NCBI RefSeq assembly: GCF_030651625.1
Contig: NZ_JAUSCF010000010.1
Coordinates: 1-64,000 of the forward strand
Source: Hydrogenophaga sp.
Lineage (GTDB): Bacteria; Pseudomonadota; Gammaproteobacteria; Burkholderiales; Burkholderiaceae_C
DNA: 64,000 bases
Reading direction: 5' to 3'
Shown: one piece after another, positions 38,505 through 47,591 of the stretch
How the letters are laid out: each line of letters starts with the position of its first letter
How positions within the stretch are numbered: position 1 is the first letter of the stretch
Notes under the pieces: generated by a model
Seen by the model: only the letters and a program-made list of their open reading frames with translations
What the model was told of the DNA's origin: nothing
Database searches by the model: none
Translations under genes and position numbers: made by a program

Positions 38505-38919
38505 GTTGTCCTTTTTCGTCGATCACGCGCGCGCCGTCTTCCTTGGTGAAGGCGCCTGTCTGGGGCTGCGGCAGGATGTCCAGCACCGCTTCGGAAGGCC
38601 GACACATGCGGGTACCCAGGGCAGTCGCGACGATGGGCCGCTGCATCAGGATGGGGTGTTCACCGATGAAGTCCAGCAGTTGCTCGTCTGTCCAGTGCGG
38701 CGCATCCAGCCCCAGCTCTTTGTAAAGTGCTTCTTTCTGCCGCAGCACCTCGCGCACGGTGCTGCCCATGTCGCTGATCAGCTGCTTCAGCTCGTCGCGT
38801 GTGGGCGGTGTCTTCAGGTATTCAACGACCACGGGTTCCACCCCACTGTTGCGGATCAGGGCCAGGGTGTTGCGCGAGCTGCCGCACTTCGGGTTGTGAA
38901 AAATCTTGACGGGTTCCAT
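38485..38919 (-). CDS. arsC: Arsenate reductase, glutaredoxin-coupled ArsC family
   Basis: Encodes 144 residues. The active site is [14 protein letters not shown] (Cys12), with the arginines needed for arsenate binding (LMQRPIV) also present. This family reduces As(V) to As(III) with glutathione and glutaredoxin. It is unrelated in fold to the second reductase in the same operon at 40022. It overlaps arsH and lies 16 bases after acr3. Confidence 0.95.
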   Translation of the reverse strand: MEPVKIFHNPKCGSSRNTLALIRNSGVEPVVVEYLKTPPTRDELKQLISDMGSTVREVLRQKEALYKELGLDAPHWTDEQLLDFIGEHPILMQRPIVATALGTRMCRPSEAVLDILPQPQTGAFTKEDGARVIDEKGQRVKTAE

Positions 38920-38935
38920 GTGGGACTCTCTGAGG

Positions 38936-39946
<1,011 letters not shown>

Positions 39947-39961
39947 GGGAAACCCCAGATC

Positions 39962-39999
39962 AAAAAACGCAAAGGCCCGGGCGCTGTGAACGCCCGGGC
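39962..39999 (-). terminator. Hairpin with T-rich flank inside the ars operon (possible attenuator)
   Basis: GCCCGGGCG (39975-39983), a 7-base loop and CGCCCGGGC (39991-39999) form a perfect 9-bp all-GC stem. On the transcribed minus strand it is followed by CTTTGCG and six T residues. It sits between the LMW arsC gene and acr3, so it may partly terminate transcription or stabilise the upstream message. Confidence 0.6.
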
Positions 40000-40021
40000 T
40001 TCGATGAAGAAAACGGAATGT

Positions 40022-40522
40022 TCAGGCCGTGATCTTGCCCATGCTGTCGAGCTCTTTCTTGAGCGCAAGCTTGTCCAGTTTCTCAATGGGCAGCACCGTC
40101 AGCAAGGCAATGCGGCGGTTCATCACCATGAAGCAATCGGCAAAGGCCCGCTGAATGGCTTCATCGCTTCCCTTCACGGCTGCCGGGTCTTCCACGCCCC
40201 AGTGGGCCGACATGGGCTGTCCTGGCCAGATCGGGCACACCTCGCCGGCCGCCTTGTCGCAGACGGTCAGCACAAAGTCCATGCGGGGCGCGTCTGGCAA
40301 AGCGAACTCTTCCCAGTTCTTGCTGCGCAGGCCGGCGGTCTTGAAGCGGTTGCGTTCCAGCAGTTCGATGGCCTGCGGGTTGACCTGACCGGCGGGGTGG
40401 CTGCCCGCGCTGTAGGCGCGGAAGCGCCCCGCACCCTGCTGGTTGAGGATGGCTTCGGCCATGATGCTGCGAGCAGAGTTGCCGGTGCAGATGAACAGGA
40501 CGTTGTAGATGGAGGTACTCAT
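40022..40522 (-). CDS. Arsenate reductase, low-molecular-weight phosphatase / thioredoxin type
   Basis: Encodes 166 residues. The P-loop CTGNSARS (Cys12 to Ser19) is the LMW tyrosine phosphatase motif, and TVCDKAAGEVCP supplies Cys88 and Cys96, matching the disulfide-cascade cysteines of thioredoxin-linked arsenate reductases. It reduces As(V) to As(III). The C-terminal ~25 residues (EKLDKLALKKELDSMGK) extend beyond the minimal domain. It follows arsR by 10 bases. Confidence 0.93.
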   Translation of the reverse strand: MSTSIYNVLFICTGNSARSIMAEAILNQQGAGRFRAYSAGSHPAGQVNPQAIELLERNRFKTAGLRSKNWEEFALPDAPRMDFVLTVCDKAAGEVCPIWPGQPMSAHWGVEDPAAVKGSDEAIQRAFADCFMVMNRRIALLTVLPIEKLDKLALKKELDSMGKITA

Positions 40523-40532
40523 GAAGAGCCTT

Positions 40533-40871
40533 TCAGCACGTGGTGCAGTGGGGAACAGCGGTGGAACCTGTCGTCACTTCGCAGGGCTCTCCCTGGCAGC
40601 AGTGCGCAGTCAGAAACTGAAGCAAATCGTTCATTGCGGCGAATTCGGCGCGGTAGATCAGGTGACGGCCGTTGCGCTCTTGCGAAACCAGGCCCGCGTG
40701 GCTGAGTTCTTTCAGGTGGAACGACAGTGCCGTGGAGGCCACGTCCAGCGACGCGGTGAGCTCACCGGGCGTGAGGCCTTGCGGACCTTGCGCCACCAGG
40801 GCTCGGAAGATGCGCAGGCGCGTGTCTTGCGCCAGTGCACCGAGGGATTTGACGGCTTGTGCTTCATCCAT
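40533..40871 (-). CDS. arsR: ArsR-family arsenite-responsive repressor
   Basis: Encodes 112 residues: a winged helix-turn-helix (LRIFRALVAQG; ASTALSFHLKELSHAGLV). The E. coli-type CxC sensor in the recognition helix is absent; instead there is a C-terminal cysteine cluster AHCCQGEPCEV (Cys91, Cys92, Cys97), resembling the Acidithiobacillus-type As(III) site, plus a terminal HCTTC pair. It should release DNA on binding As(III) or Sb(III). It lies within the operon, nine bases after arsJ, and not at its head. Confidence 0.94.
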   Translation of the reverse strand: MDEAQAVKSLGALAQDTRLRIFRALVAQGPQGLTPGELTASLDVASTALSFHLKELSHAGLVSQERNGRHLIYRAEFAAMNDLLQFLTAHCCQGEPCEVTTGSTAVPHCTTC

Positions 40872-40880
40872 GGCTGACTC

Positions 40881-42119
40881 CTATGCTGCGGTAGCTTGAA
40901 GCGCCCGCTTCTGCGGCAGCTTCAATGTGGTGAGCCAGCAGATCGTCAGCATCAAGGCCGAGCCCAGCAACGCGTAAAGCAGTCCGCCCCACTGGTACAG
41001 AAGGCCTGAGAGCAGCGTGCCGGTGAAGCGACCCAGGGCATTGGCTGCGTAGTAGAAGCCCACGTCTTCGGCGGCCTTCTCTGAACCGGCATAGGCCAAT
41101 ACCAGGTAGGAATGCACGGAAGAATTGATGGCGAACGCAAAGCCAAACACCCCCAGTCCACCCACCACGATCCACGGCAGATTCGGTGCCTCCATGGCCA
41201 CGGCCACCGCCAGACCCATGGGCACCAGCGCCAGCAGCGCCGACCACATCCGCGCCGCAGGCACTTCAGTGCTCAGCCCGTCATCACTGCGCTTCACGAA
41301 AGCAGGCGCCAGCGCCTGTACCGCACCATAGCCGATGGTCCAGGCCGCCAGGAAGGTGCCCACCATGGTGAAGGTCCAGCCCTGTGAATACAGGTACACC
41401 GGTACGCCCACCACGAACCACACATCGCGCGCGCCAAACAGCACCACCCGCGCAGCGGCCAGCACGTTCACACCGGTGTTCTTCGCGAACAGTTCCTTGG
41501 CCGATTTGGATGCCTTGTTCTTGCCCATCATCTGCGGCAGCGAAGTCACCACGCCCACCAGCACAACCGCCAGCAGCGCGGCCATGGCCCACAGCGCGTG
41601 CTGGAAGCCCAGCGTCTGCAGCAGCAGGCCGCCCATGAAGAAACCCACGCCCTTCATGGCGTTCTTGCTGCCGGTGAACCAGGCCACCCACTTGAACAGT
41701 TGCCCTGCGCCCTGGTTCTTCGCCTGGTCGGCGGTGACCTTGATGGCCGATTTGCTGGCGGTCTTTGTGAGGTCCTTGGCCACGCCACAAATGCCCTGCG
41801 CCAGCACCACCCAGGCCACCGACAGGGCGGCACTCCAGCCAGGGTCCAGGAACGACAGGATGGTGAAGCCGGTGATCTGCGTGACCAGGCCCACCGTAAG
41901 CATGCGCGTGATGCCGTAGCGCGTGGCCAGCCAGCCGCCGATGAAGTTGGCGGCGACGCCTGCGGCTTCGTACAGCAGAAACAGGAAGGCCAGCGTGAAG
42001 GGCGAATAGCCCAGCTGGTAGAAGTGCAGCAGCACCAGCATGCGCAAGGCGCCGTCGGTGAGTGTGAAGCCCCAGTAAGAGGCGGTGACGATCGCGTAGT
42101 TGCGTTCTGCTGCGTTCAT
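40881..42119 (-). CDS. arsJ: ArsJ, MFS exporter of 1-arseno-3-phosphoglycerate
   Basis: Encodes 412 residues with about 12 membrane segments. NYAIVTASYWGFTLTDGALRMLVLLHF at the start and QGICGVAKDLTKTASKSAIK are characteristic of ArsJ. In the known pathway the neighbouring GAPDH makes unstable 1-arseno-3-phosphoglycerate from arsenate, and ArsJ exports it, giving arsenate resistance without reduction. The pairing with a GAPDH gene immediately upstream supports the assignment. Confidence 0.93.
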   Translation of the reverse strand: MNAAERNYAIVTASYWGFTLTDGALRMLVLLHFYQLGYSPFTLAFLFLLYEAAGVAANFIGGWLATRYGITRMLTVGLVTQITGFTILSFLDPGWSAALSVAWVVLAQGICGVAKDLTKTASKSAIKVTADQAKNQGAGQLFKWVAWFTGSKNAMKGVGFFMGGLLLQTLGFQHALWAMAALLAVVLVGVVTSLPQMMGKNKASKSAKELFAKNTGVNVLAAARVVLFGARDVWFVVGVPVYLYSQGWTFTMVGTFLAAWTIGYGAVQALAPAFVKRSDDGLSTEVPAARMWSALLALVPMGLAVAVAMEAPNLPWIVVGGLGVFGFAFAINSSVHSYLVLAYAGSEKAAEDVGFYYAANALGRFTGTLLSGLLYQWGGLLYALLGSALMLTICWLTTLKLPQKRALQATAA

Positions 42120-42153
42120 GGGTGTATGAGTAACACGTGACTCCTCCAGGAAT

Positions 42154-42236
42154 CCCGCGGAACCGGCTTTGCCGGGCCGCAGGGGTTGCCCCCTTTAAGG
42201 GTGTGACGTGCCGCCCGGCACGGCGCGGGGGTGGGC
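42154..42236. repeat. Dispersed GC-rich intergenic repeat copy
   Basis: The stretch between the GAPDH and arsJ genes has GGAACCGGCTTTGCCGGGCC, then GGGGTTGCCCCC and a GCCGCCCGGCACGGCGC tail. The same word order (gene-end, AACCGGCTTTGC-like box, C-run/G-run hairpin) recurs in the other family copies. Its presence inside an operon is notable because the transcript must traverse these hairpins. Confidence 0.6.
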
Positions 42237-42240
42237 AACA

Positions 42241-43284
42241 TCAGATACCGGTGGCCTGCATGTGGCAGGCCAGATCGACCATGCGGCAGGCATAGCCCAT
42301 TTCGTTGTCGTACCAGGCGTAGACCTTGAGCAGTGTGCCGTCGGTCACCATGGTGGACAGCGCATCCACAATGCTGGAGCGCGTGTCGCGCGCGTAGTCG
42401 ACGCTCACCAGTGGCCGGGTCTCGTAGCCCAGGATGCCGGCCAGCGGGCCTTTGGCCGCAGTGGCAAACAAATCATTCACTTCGTTCACCGAGGTCTCGC
42501 GTTGCAGCTCGAACACGCAGTCGGTCAGCGAGGCATTGAGCGCCGGCACGCGCACCGCGTGGCCGTTGAGCTTGCCCTTGAGTTCGGGGTAGATCAGCGC
42601 GATGGCGGTGGCGCTGCCCGTGGTGGTGGGCGCCAGGCTCATGAGCGCGCTGCGGGCGCGGCGCAGGTCCTTGTGTGGTGCGTCCACCACCAGGTTGGTG
42701 TTGGTGGGATTGTGCAAGGTGGTGATCTGGCCATGGCGAATGCCGATGGCCTCGTGTACCACCTTCACCACAGGGGCCAGGCAGTTGGTGGTGCAGGAAG
42801 CGGCGGTGACAATGCGGTCGCGTTCCGGGTTGTACAGCGTGTGGTTCACACCCACCACGATGTTCAGCACATTCCCCACCTTCACAGGCGCAGCCACCAC
42901 CACGCGCCTGGCACCCCGGTCCAGGTGGCCCTGGATGGTCTCCGGCGTGAGGAACTTGCCGGTGCATTCGAGTACCAGGTCCACTCCCAGATCGCCCCAG
43001 GGTATGTCGCCGGGTGCTGCGTGTGATGAGAACGACATGCGGTGCTGGTCGATGCGGATGCCGTCTTCGTCATCGGCTTCAATGTCGGCCCGCCATTTGC
43101 CTTGCACGCTGTCAAAGGCGAGCAGATGGGCCGTGGCGGCAGCACCGCCCTTGAGCTCGTTGAGGTGCACGACTTCCAGCCGGTTGCCGGCAAGTGGGTC
43201 GTCCATCTGGCGTTCCGCAGCGCCCATGGCCGCGCGCAACGCCAGCCGCCCGATACGGCCCATGCCGTTGATGCCTACTTTCAT
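42241..43284 (-). CDS. Glyceraldehyde-3-phosphate dehydrogenase, ArsJ-associated
   Basis: Encodes 347 residues from ATG 43284 ([19 protein letters not shown]); the frame is open to 43314. The catalytic site is [15 protein letters not shown] (Cys164), and [12 protein letters not shown] is the NAD-site C-terminal motif. In ars operons this paralogue forms 1-arseno-3-phosphoglycerate from arsenate and G3P for export by ArsJ. It is the first gene of the operon, 121 bases before arsJ. A housekeeping GAPDH is presumably elsewhere. Confidence 0.93.
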   Translation of the reverse strand: MKVGINGMGRIGRLALRAAMGAAERQMDDPLAGNRLEVVHLNELKGGAAATAHLLAFDSVQGKWRADIEADDEDGIRIDQHRMSFSSHAAPGDIPWGDLGVDLVLECTGKFLTPETIQGHLDRGARRVVVAAPVKVGNVLNIVVGVNHTLYNPERDRIVTAASCTTNCLAPVVKVVHEAIGIRHGQITTLHNPTNTNLVVDAPHKDLRRARSALMSLAPTTTGSATAIALIYPELKGKLNGHAVRVPALNASLTDCVFELQRETSVNEVNDLFATAAKGPLAGILGYETRPLVSVDYARDTRSSIVDALSTMVTDGTLLKVYAWYDNEMGYACRMVDLACHMQATGI

Positions 43285-43317
43285 GTGTCTGATCCTGTCC
43301 AGATAGTGATGCAATTA

Positions 43318-43333
43318 TTCAAGAACTTTTGAA
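43318..43333 (-). promoter_or_regulatory. Candidate ArsR operator upstream of the ars operon
   Basis: TTCAA (43318-43322), six bases, TTGAA (43329-43333) is a perfect inverted repeat in an AT-rich stretch 34 bases upstream of the GAPDH start. Dyads of TCAA/TTGA type are common ArsR/SmtB targets. No convincing -35/-10 pair was identified around it, so the assignment rests on position and symmetry. Confidence 0.45.
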
Positions 43334-43534
43334 CTGTTGCACATATGTATGACGTTGTTGTGACGGCGCTCATCTTGGTTGCGTTTATGTTGTCCCCAGC
43401 TGGACCGAACCGGGCAGCTACCGCGGTGCGACTCGATCGACCCAGCACAGCGACCATCCCCGTGGCGCCCGGCTGCCCGAAGTCGCTGATGCGACATATC
43501 GGGGGCGGCGAACGAAATGTGTGTGGGGTTCGTT

Positions 43535-43951
43535 TCAGGCGAGCCAGCGGGTGTTGTTCATCAGCTCCGTGAAGAACGCACGCAGTGTTTCAGGCCGCAT
43601 CTCGTAGGGGTCGAACTGCGCGCCGGTGGCGTACTTGAGAAAGAGTGCCTGATTGTCGACCACCGTGCTGACCAGGCCCATCGACCAGGCGCCGAATTGA
43701 CGGGACACGATTTCCTGGAAATCCAGAATGGCTGGGTCGTGGTGGCGAGCGTCCTGCAAGATGCGGTGGTAGAGCGTGTTCACCACCATCCGGTCGCCTT
43801 CCAGGCACTGCAGGAATATGCCGTTGGACAGGCACAGCGCGCCTGTTACGCCCAGCCGCGTGTTGTTGCGCCGCGAGCTCGCCAGGATGTCCTTGATGTC
43901 CATGGGCCCCATCGAGCGGGCCCGGCTGGCGTAGATGAGTCGAATCAGCAT
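43535..43951 (-). CDS. BLUF-domain blue-light sensor
   Basis: Encodes 138 residues, essentially a single BLUF domain. Flavin-network residues match PixD/AppA: Tyr7 in LIYASRA, Asn30 in SSRRNNTRLGVTGAL, Gln48 in NGIFLQCLEG, and Trp89/Met91 in FGAWSMGL. BLUF proteins bind FAD and signal through light-induced hydrogen-bond changes. There is no output domain, so it must act through a partner. A small Cys-rich ORF overlaps its start by seven bases. Confidence 0.92.
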   Translation of the reverse strand: MLIRLIYASRARSMGPMDIKDILASSRRNNTRLGVTGALCLSNGIFLQCLEGDRMVVNTLYHRILQDARHHDPAILDFQEIVSRQFGAWSMGLVSTVVDNQALFLKYATGAQFDPYEMRPETLRAFFTELMNNTRWLA

Positions 43952-44157
43952 GTGATGAACGCTCCGGTCGAAAATGTTGCGCGCAGGTTAAGCGCTAGGT
44001 GCCGCGCGCACTTGCCGTTGTGGAAAAACCCCATGCAGGGGTCGGGACCGCGTGAAGGCGGTGGGCGGCCGAGCCACTGTTCGCAGAAGCTGATGCGCGC
44101 CGGGTTGACCAACGGCACCGGCAGCAAGCCGGCGCAGTTCAACTTCTGGCAACCCAT
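43945..44157 (-). CDS. Small Cys-rich protein overlapping the BLUF gene (candidate)
   Basis: A 70-residue frame starts at ATG 44157 (MGCQKLNCAGLLPVPLVNP; a TTG at 44181 would add eight residues) and ends seven bases inside the BLUF gene, whose ATG lies within its last codons. It holds six cysteines (GCQKLNC, SFCEQW, DPCMGF, GKCARH, ITC), a metal- or disulfide-friendly pattern. Codon choice is G/C-rich at third positions, like the neighbours. I do not recognise a family. The overlap suggests translational coupling with the photoreceptor. It could still be chance. Confidence 0.45.
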   Translation of the reverse strand: MGCQKLNCAGLLPVPLVNPARISFCEQWLGRPPPSRGPDPCMGFFHNGKCARHLALNLRATFSTGAFITC

Positions 44158-44379
44158 GGGCGTCGTCCCTGTTGTCTTCAATCAAGCGGCGACCGGTCGA
44201 TGGCGCCAGCCAAAACCTGATCCGTCCACAGCAGCGGTGCCCTACCGTGTGGATAACCGGTGGAGCAATGCGCCCAAGGCGCATATCTGCTGGGATGGCG
44301 GACTGTGCCCAAAAATCGGGCAGTGAGCGATGATGGATCGTGGCTAAAGGCACGGTCGCCTCGCGGGTCGGGTAGGCTA

Positions 44380-44645
44380 GGGCCTGTGAACACTATTTTT
44401 CCAAGTGCGAATGGATTGAAAACAGCGCCAATCTAGGCGCGCGACGACGGCCAGACTGGGCGTCTGGCCTGGGAGTGCAACGACGATTGGCGCTGTTTTC
44501 AACCCATTCCCTTCGGGTTGCGGCCAAGAAGGCCATGCACCGCGTTGCGAAGCCTTGCCGGGGGGCGACCCCGGCTGCGTTTCGCGCCTTGCGCATGGCC
44601 TTTTTGATCCGCAACGCATCTTGAAAAAATAGTGTTAACAGGCCC
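44380..44645. mobile_element. MITE-like element, 266 bp, 26-bp terminal inverted repeats
   Basis: The ends GGGCCTGTGAACACTATTTT... (from 44380) and its inverted counterpart (to 44645) match at 24 of 26 positions. Both ends are flanked by TA (44378-44379, 44646-44647), consistent with TA target duplication of IS630/Tc1-type transposases. Inside are two large hairpins: arms 409-432/486-509 (23 of 24 pairing, with a nested GGCCAGAC/GTCTGGCC stem) and arms 517-563/569-615 (about three-quarters pairing), all in 44xxx numbering. It has no transposase gene, so it would be non-autonomous. Confidence 0.8.
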
Positions 44646-44652
44646 TAAACGG

Positions 44653-45678
44653 ATGAACCAGTCGAGTTTCGAGTTTGATGCGTCAGGCCCTCCGGCACCC
44701 GTACCCGCGCCCGCACGCGCACGCGCCAGGCGCGTTTCCACGCCAAAGGCGTTGACCCCGGAAGACATGGCGCAACTTCTGGAGCGAGACGCGAACTACC
44801 GTGTCCTGCGCCGACTCGTACCCGTCACGGACTACGGCCCTGCGCCTTCTGTGTCGGCAACCCCTCAAAGCGCGCACGGTTCGCAGAACGTGCTGGTGCT
44901 TGACACCGAAACCACTGGCCTTTCACACCAGACCGACAAGATCATCGAGCTGGCCATGCTGCTGGTGCAGGTGGACAGGGCGTCCGGCATGCCCTTCGGC
45001 CCGGTTGAATGCTTCGAGGGGTTCGAAGACCCCGGCATGCCCATACCGGCCATCGCACAGGAAGTGACGGGCATCAGCGACGACATGGTCAAAGGCCGAA
45101 GGCTGGATGACCTGCAGGTCGCCGCCATGGCGGGTCGGGCCAACCTGATCGTGGCGCACAACGCCGGCTTCGACCGCCCCTTTGCGGAAGCCCGCTTCCC
45201 TTGCTTTGCGGACAAGGCCTGGGCCTGTTCGTTTGCGGACATCGACTGGAAAGCGGCCGGCGCAGGCTCTTCCAAGCTGAGCGCCCTGGCGCTGGACCAA
45301 GGCTGGTTCTACGATGCCCATCGTGCCCTGGTGGACTGTCACGCATTGCTGCAGGTGTTGTCCAGACCGGTGAGTCCACAGGCAGCCACAGGCCTGGAGC
45401 AACTGATCGGCGCCGCATTGAAGCCCAGCTTCAAACTGCGGGCCACTGGCGCGCCATTCGAAGCCAAAGACCATCTCAAAGCCAGAGGCTACCGGTGGGA
45501 CGCCGAAGCCAGGGTGTGGTTCTGCACCTTGCCTGACGAGGATCGGTTGAGCGCAGAACTCGAATGGCTGAAGACGGCGGTGTATGGCCGGCGTCATGCC
45601 CATGTGGAAGTGGAGGCCCTGCACAGCCTGGTGCGTTACTCTGCCCGGCCGGGCGAAATTTCGCTGCAGGCGTTGTGA
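44653..45678 (+). CDS. DEDDh 3'-5' exonuclease (DnaQ-like) with extra C-terminal domain
   Basis: Encodes 341 residues from ATG 44653; a GTG at 44632 lies inside the MITE terminal repeat. Exonuclease residues are Asp84 and Glu86 in VLVLDTETTGL, Asp174 in HNAGFDRPFAE, and His223/Asp228 in DAHRALVDCHALL. Residues ~262-312 (GAPFEAKDHLKARGYRWDAEARVWF) resemble DUF5710-type domains that follow nucleic-acid enzymes. An Ala/Pro/Arg-rich stretch precedes the nuclease. It may be a repair or mobile-element-associated nuclease rather than the polymerase III proofreader. The MITE ends seven bases before the start codon. Confidence 0.88.
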   Translation: MNQSSFEFDASGPPAPVPAPARARARRVSTPKALTPEDMAQLLERDANYRVLRRLVPVTDYGPAPSVSATPQSAHGSQNVLVLDTETTGLSHQTDKIIELAMLLVQVDRASGMPFGPVECFEGFEDPGMPIPAIAQEVTGISDDMVKGRRLDDLQVAAMAGRANLIVAHNAGFDRPFAEARFPCFADKAWACSFADIDWKAAGAGSSKLSALALDQGWFYDAHRALVDCHALLQVLSRPVSPQAATGLEQLIGAALKPSFKLRATGAPFEAKDHLKARGYRWDAEARVWFCTLPDEDRLSAELEWLKTAVYGRRHAHVEVEALHSLVRYSARPGEISLQAL

Positions 45679-45801
45679 ATGGATGAGAAGGCGGTTCCCC
45701 AATGGATCAGGGCGGCTGCCGACAAGCGTGCTTTGCGGAGCCTGCGTCTGGGTCAACATGCCGTGCAGCCTGTGCCCATTCAGGCTGTAACCTCCTGGTA
45801 A
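45679..45801 (+). CDS. Candidate 40-residue ORF abutting the exonuclease gene
   Basis: The ATG directly follows the exonuclease stop (TGA then ATG) and the frame runs 40 codons to TAA at 799-801. The product begins MDEKAVPQWIRAAADKRALR and is basic and helix-prone. No family is recognised. Immediate adjacency would allow reinitiation, but the frame is short and may be chance. Confidence 0.25.
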   Translation: MDEKAVPQWIRAAADKRALRSLRLGQHAVQPVPIQAVTSW

Positions 45802-45880
45802 CCCGTTCCACAGATAATTGAAATCAAATTACAGCCCGGCATTTCTGGATCGGCGCTGTGCAATCCCCGGAGACAATTTC

Positions 45881-47314
45881 ATGCCATTGCGCGCCACCAA
45901 GATCGTTGCCACTCTCGGTCCTGCTTCCAGTGACCCCGCTCTGCTGGAGAAAATGATCCGCGCCGGTGTCAACGTGGTTCGCCTCAACTTTTCGCACGGA
46001 ACGGCGCAGGACCACATCGACCGTGCCACGCTGGTTCGTGCGGCGGCCCAGCGCGCCGGGCGAGAGGTCGGCATCATGGCCGACCTGCAGGGCCCCAAGA
46101 TCCGCGTCGGCAAGTTTGCCGAAGGCAAGGTGCTCCTGGAGCCCGGGCAGAAGTTTGTGCTGGACGCTGCACGCACCGAACCCGGCGACATCGAAGGCGT
46201 GGGGCTGGACTACAAGGAACTGCCGCGCGACGTGAAAGCCGGCGACACCCTGTTGCTCAACGACGGTCTGATCGTGCTCACCATCGACAGGGTGGCCGGC
46301 TCGGCGGTGCACACCACGGTGAAGCTCGGAGGCGAGCTGTCCAACAACAAGGGCATCAACAAGCAGGGCGGGGGCCTCACCGCACCCGCGCTGACCGCCA
46401 AGGACATGGACGACATCAAGACCGCCATGGGCCTGATGGCCGACTACGTGGCGGTGAGTTTCCCCAAGAACGCCACCGACATGGAGCTGGCGCGCCAGCT
46501 TTGCAACGTGGCCGGTGCCGGCATGGGCCACAAGCCGGCGCTGATCGCCAAGATCGAGCGCGCCGAAGCCATTCCCGAACTGGCCAACATCCTCAAGGTG
46601 TCCGACGGCATCATGGTGGCGCGCGGTGATCTGGCGGTGGAAGTGGGCAACGCCGCCGTGCCCGGCCTGCAGAAGCACATGATCAAAATGGCGCGCGAGA
46701 TGGACAAGCTGGTGATCACCGCGACGCAGATGATGGAGTCGATGATCGTCAACCCCGTGCCCACCCGCGCCGAGGTGAGCGATGTGGCCAACGCCGTGCT
46801 TGACGGCACCGACGCAGTGATGCTCAGTGCCGAAACCGCCGCCGGCAGGTATCCGTTGGAAACCGTGATGGAAATGGCCAATATCTGTCAGGAAGCCGAG
46901 AAGGCGGAATACAGCGAACTCTCTGCCGACTTCACCGGCAAGACCTTCAAGCGCATCGACCAGTCCATCGCCATGGGCGCGCTGTTCACCGCGCACCACT
47001 TGGGCGCGAAGGCCATCGTGGCCCTGACCGATTCGGGCTCCACTGCGCTGTGGATGAGCCGGCACAACGTGCGCATGCCGATCTACGCCGTCACTTCCAA
47101 CCTGATGACCCAGCGCCGCATGACCCTCTACCGCAACGTGCGCCCCCTGCTCATGGACACCAGCGCTGACCGCGACACCGCGCTGGCCGACGCCGAGGCG
47201 CACCTGAAAGCCAAAGGCATTGTGCAAAGTGGCGACGTCTATGCCATCACAGTGGGCGAGCCCATGGGACAGCCTGGTGGCACCAACACCCTGAAAATCT
47301 GTCGCGCAGTGTAG
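45881..47314 (+). CDS. pyk: Pyruvate kinase
   Basis: Encodes 477 residues from ATG 45881, with GGAG nine bases upstream. Signatures are RATKIVATLGPAS at the start, LNFSHG, DLQGPKIRVGKF, and the active-site block ALIAKIERAEAIPEL with the lysine/glutamate pair, then MVARGDLAVEVG. It converts PEP and ADP to pyruvate and ATP. The frame upstream to 45818 shows no family match. fba follows 277 bases later. Confidence 0.97.
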   Translation: MPLRATKIVATLGPASSDPALLEKMIRAGVNVVRLNFSHGTAQDHIDRATLVRAAAQRAGREVGIMADLQGPKIRVGKFAEGKVLLEPGQKFVLDAARTEPGDIEGVGLDYKELPRDVKAGDTLLLNDGLIVLTIDRVAGSAVHTTVKLGGELSNNKGINKQGGGLTAPALTAKDMDDIKTAMGLMADYVAVSFPKNATDMELARQLCNVAGAGMGHKPALIAKIERAEAIPELANILKVSDGIMVARGDLAVEVGNAAVPGLQKHMIKMAREMDKLVITATQMMESMIVNPVPTRAEVSDVANAVLDGTDAVMLSAETAAGRYPLETVMEMANICQEAEKAEYSELSADFTGKTFKRIDQSIAMGALFTAHHLGAKAIVALTDSGSTALWMSRHNVRMPIYAVTSNLMTQRRMTLYRNVRPLLMDTSADRDTALADAEAHLKAKGIVQSGDVYAITVGEPMGQPGGTNTLKICRAV

Positions 47315-47330
47315 GGCTGGGGGTGCACCC

Positions 47331-47450
47331 TCTGCACCGCTGATGCGGCTATCCTTCTCTTGCGCCTTCGGCTTGGAGGGGGATGGCACCCGTGGCCTGG
47401 CAAAGCCAGTTCCACGGTGCCCCTGGAAGGGGCTGCCTCACGCAGCACGT
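47331..47450. repeat. Dispersed GC-rich intergenic repeat copy
   Basis: Contains CGCCTTCGGCTTGGAGGGGG, then CCTGGCAAAGCCAGTTCCACGG and CCCCTGGAAGGGG. The same three boxes in the same order occur at 54709, 58943 and 63507. It occupies most of the gap between pyk and fba; the rest holds the fba leader. Confidence 0.8.
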
Positions 47451-47591
47451 TGTCGCGTCGCGGTGGAAAGGAGCTGCGACCGTTTTTCCCAAAGCCCCCG
47501 GTTTGACGCCGGACGCCATTCACACCGAAGCATGAGCGGTAAAATCCAAGGTTAGTTACAACCGGGTTACCAACGCTTTAAAGGGATTTCC

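Noticed and set aside
45824..47389. Long minus-strand open frame opposite pyk
   Set aside because: His/Gln/Gly-rich composition without motifs, fully covered by pyruvate kinase on the plus strand.
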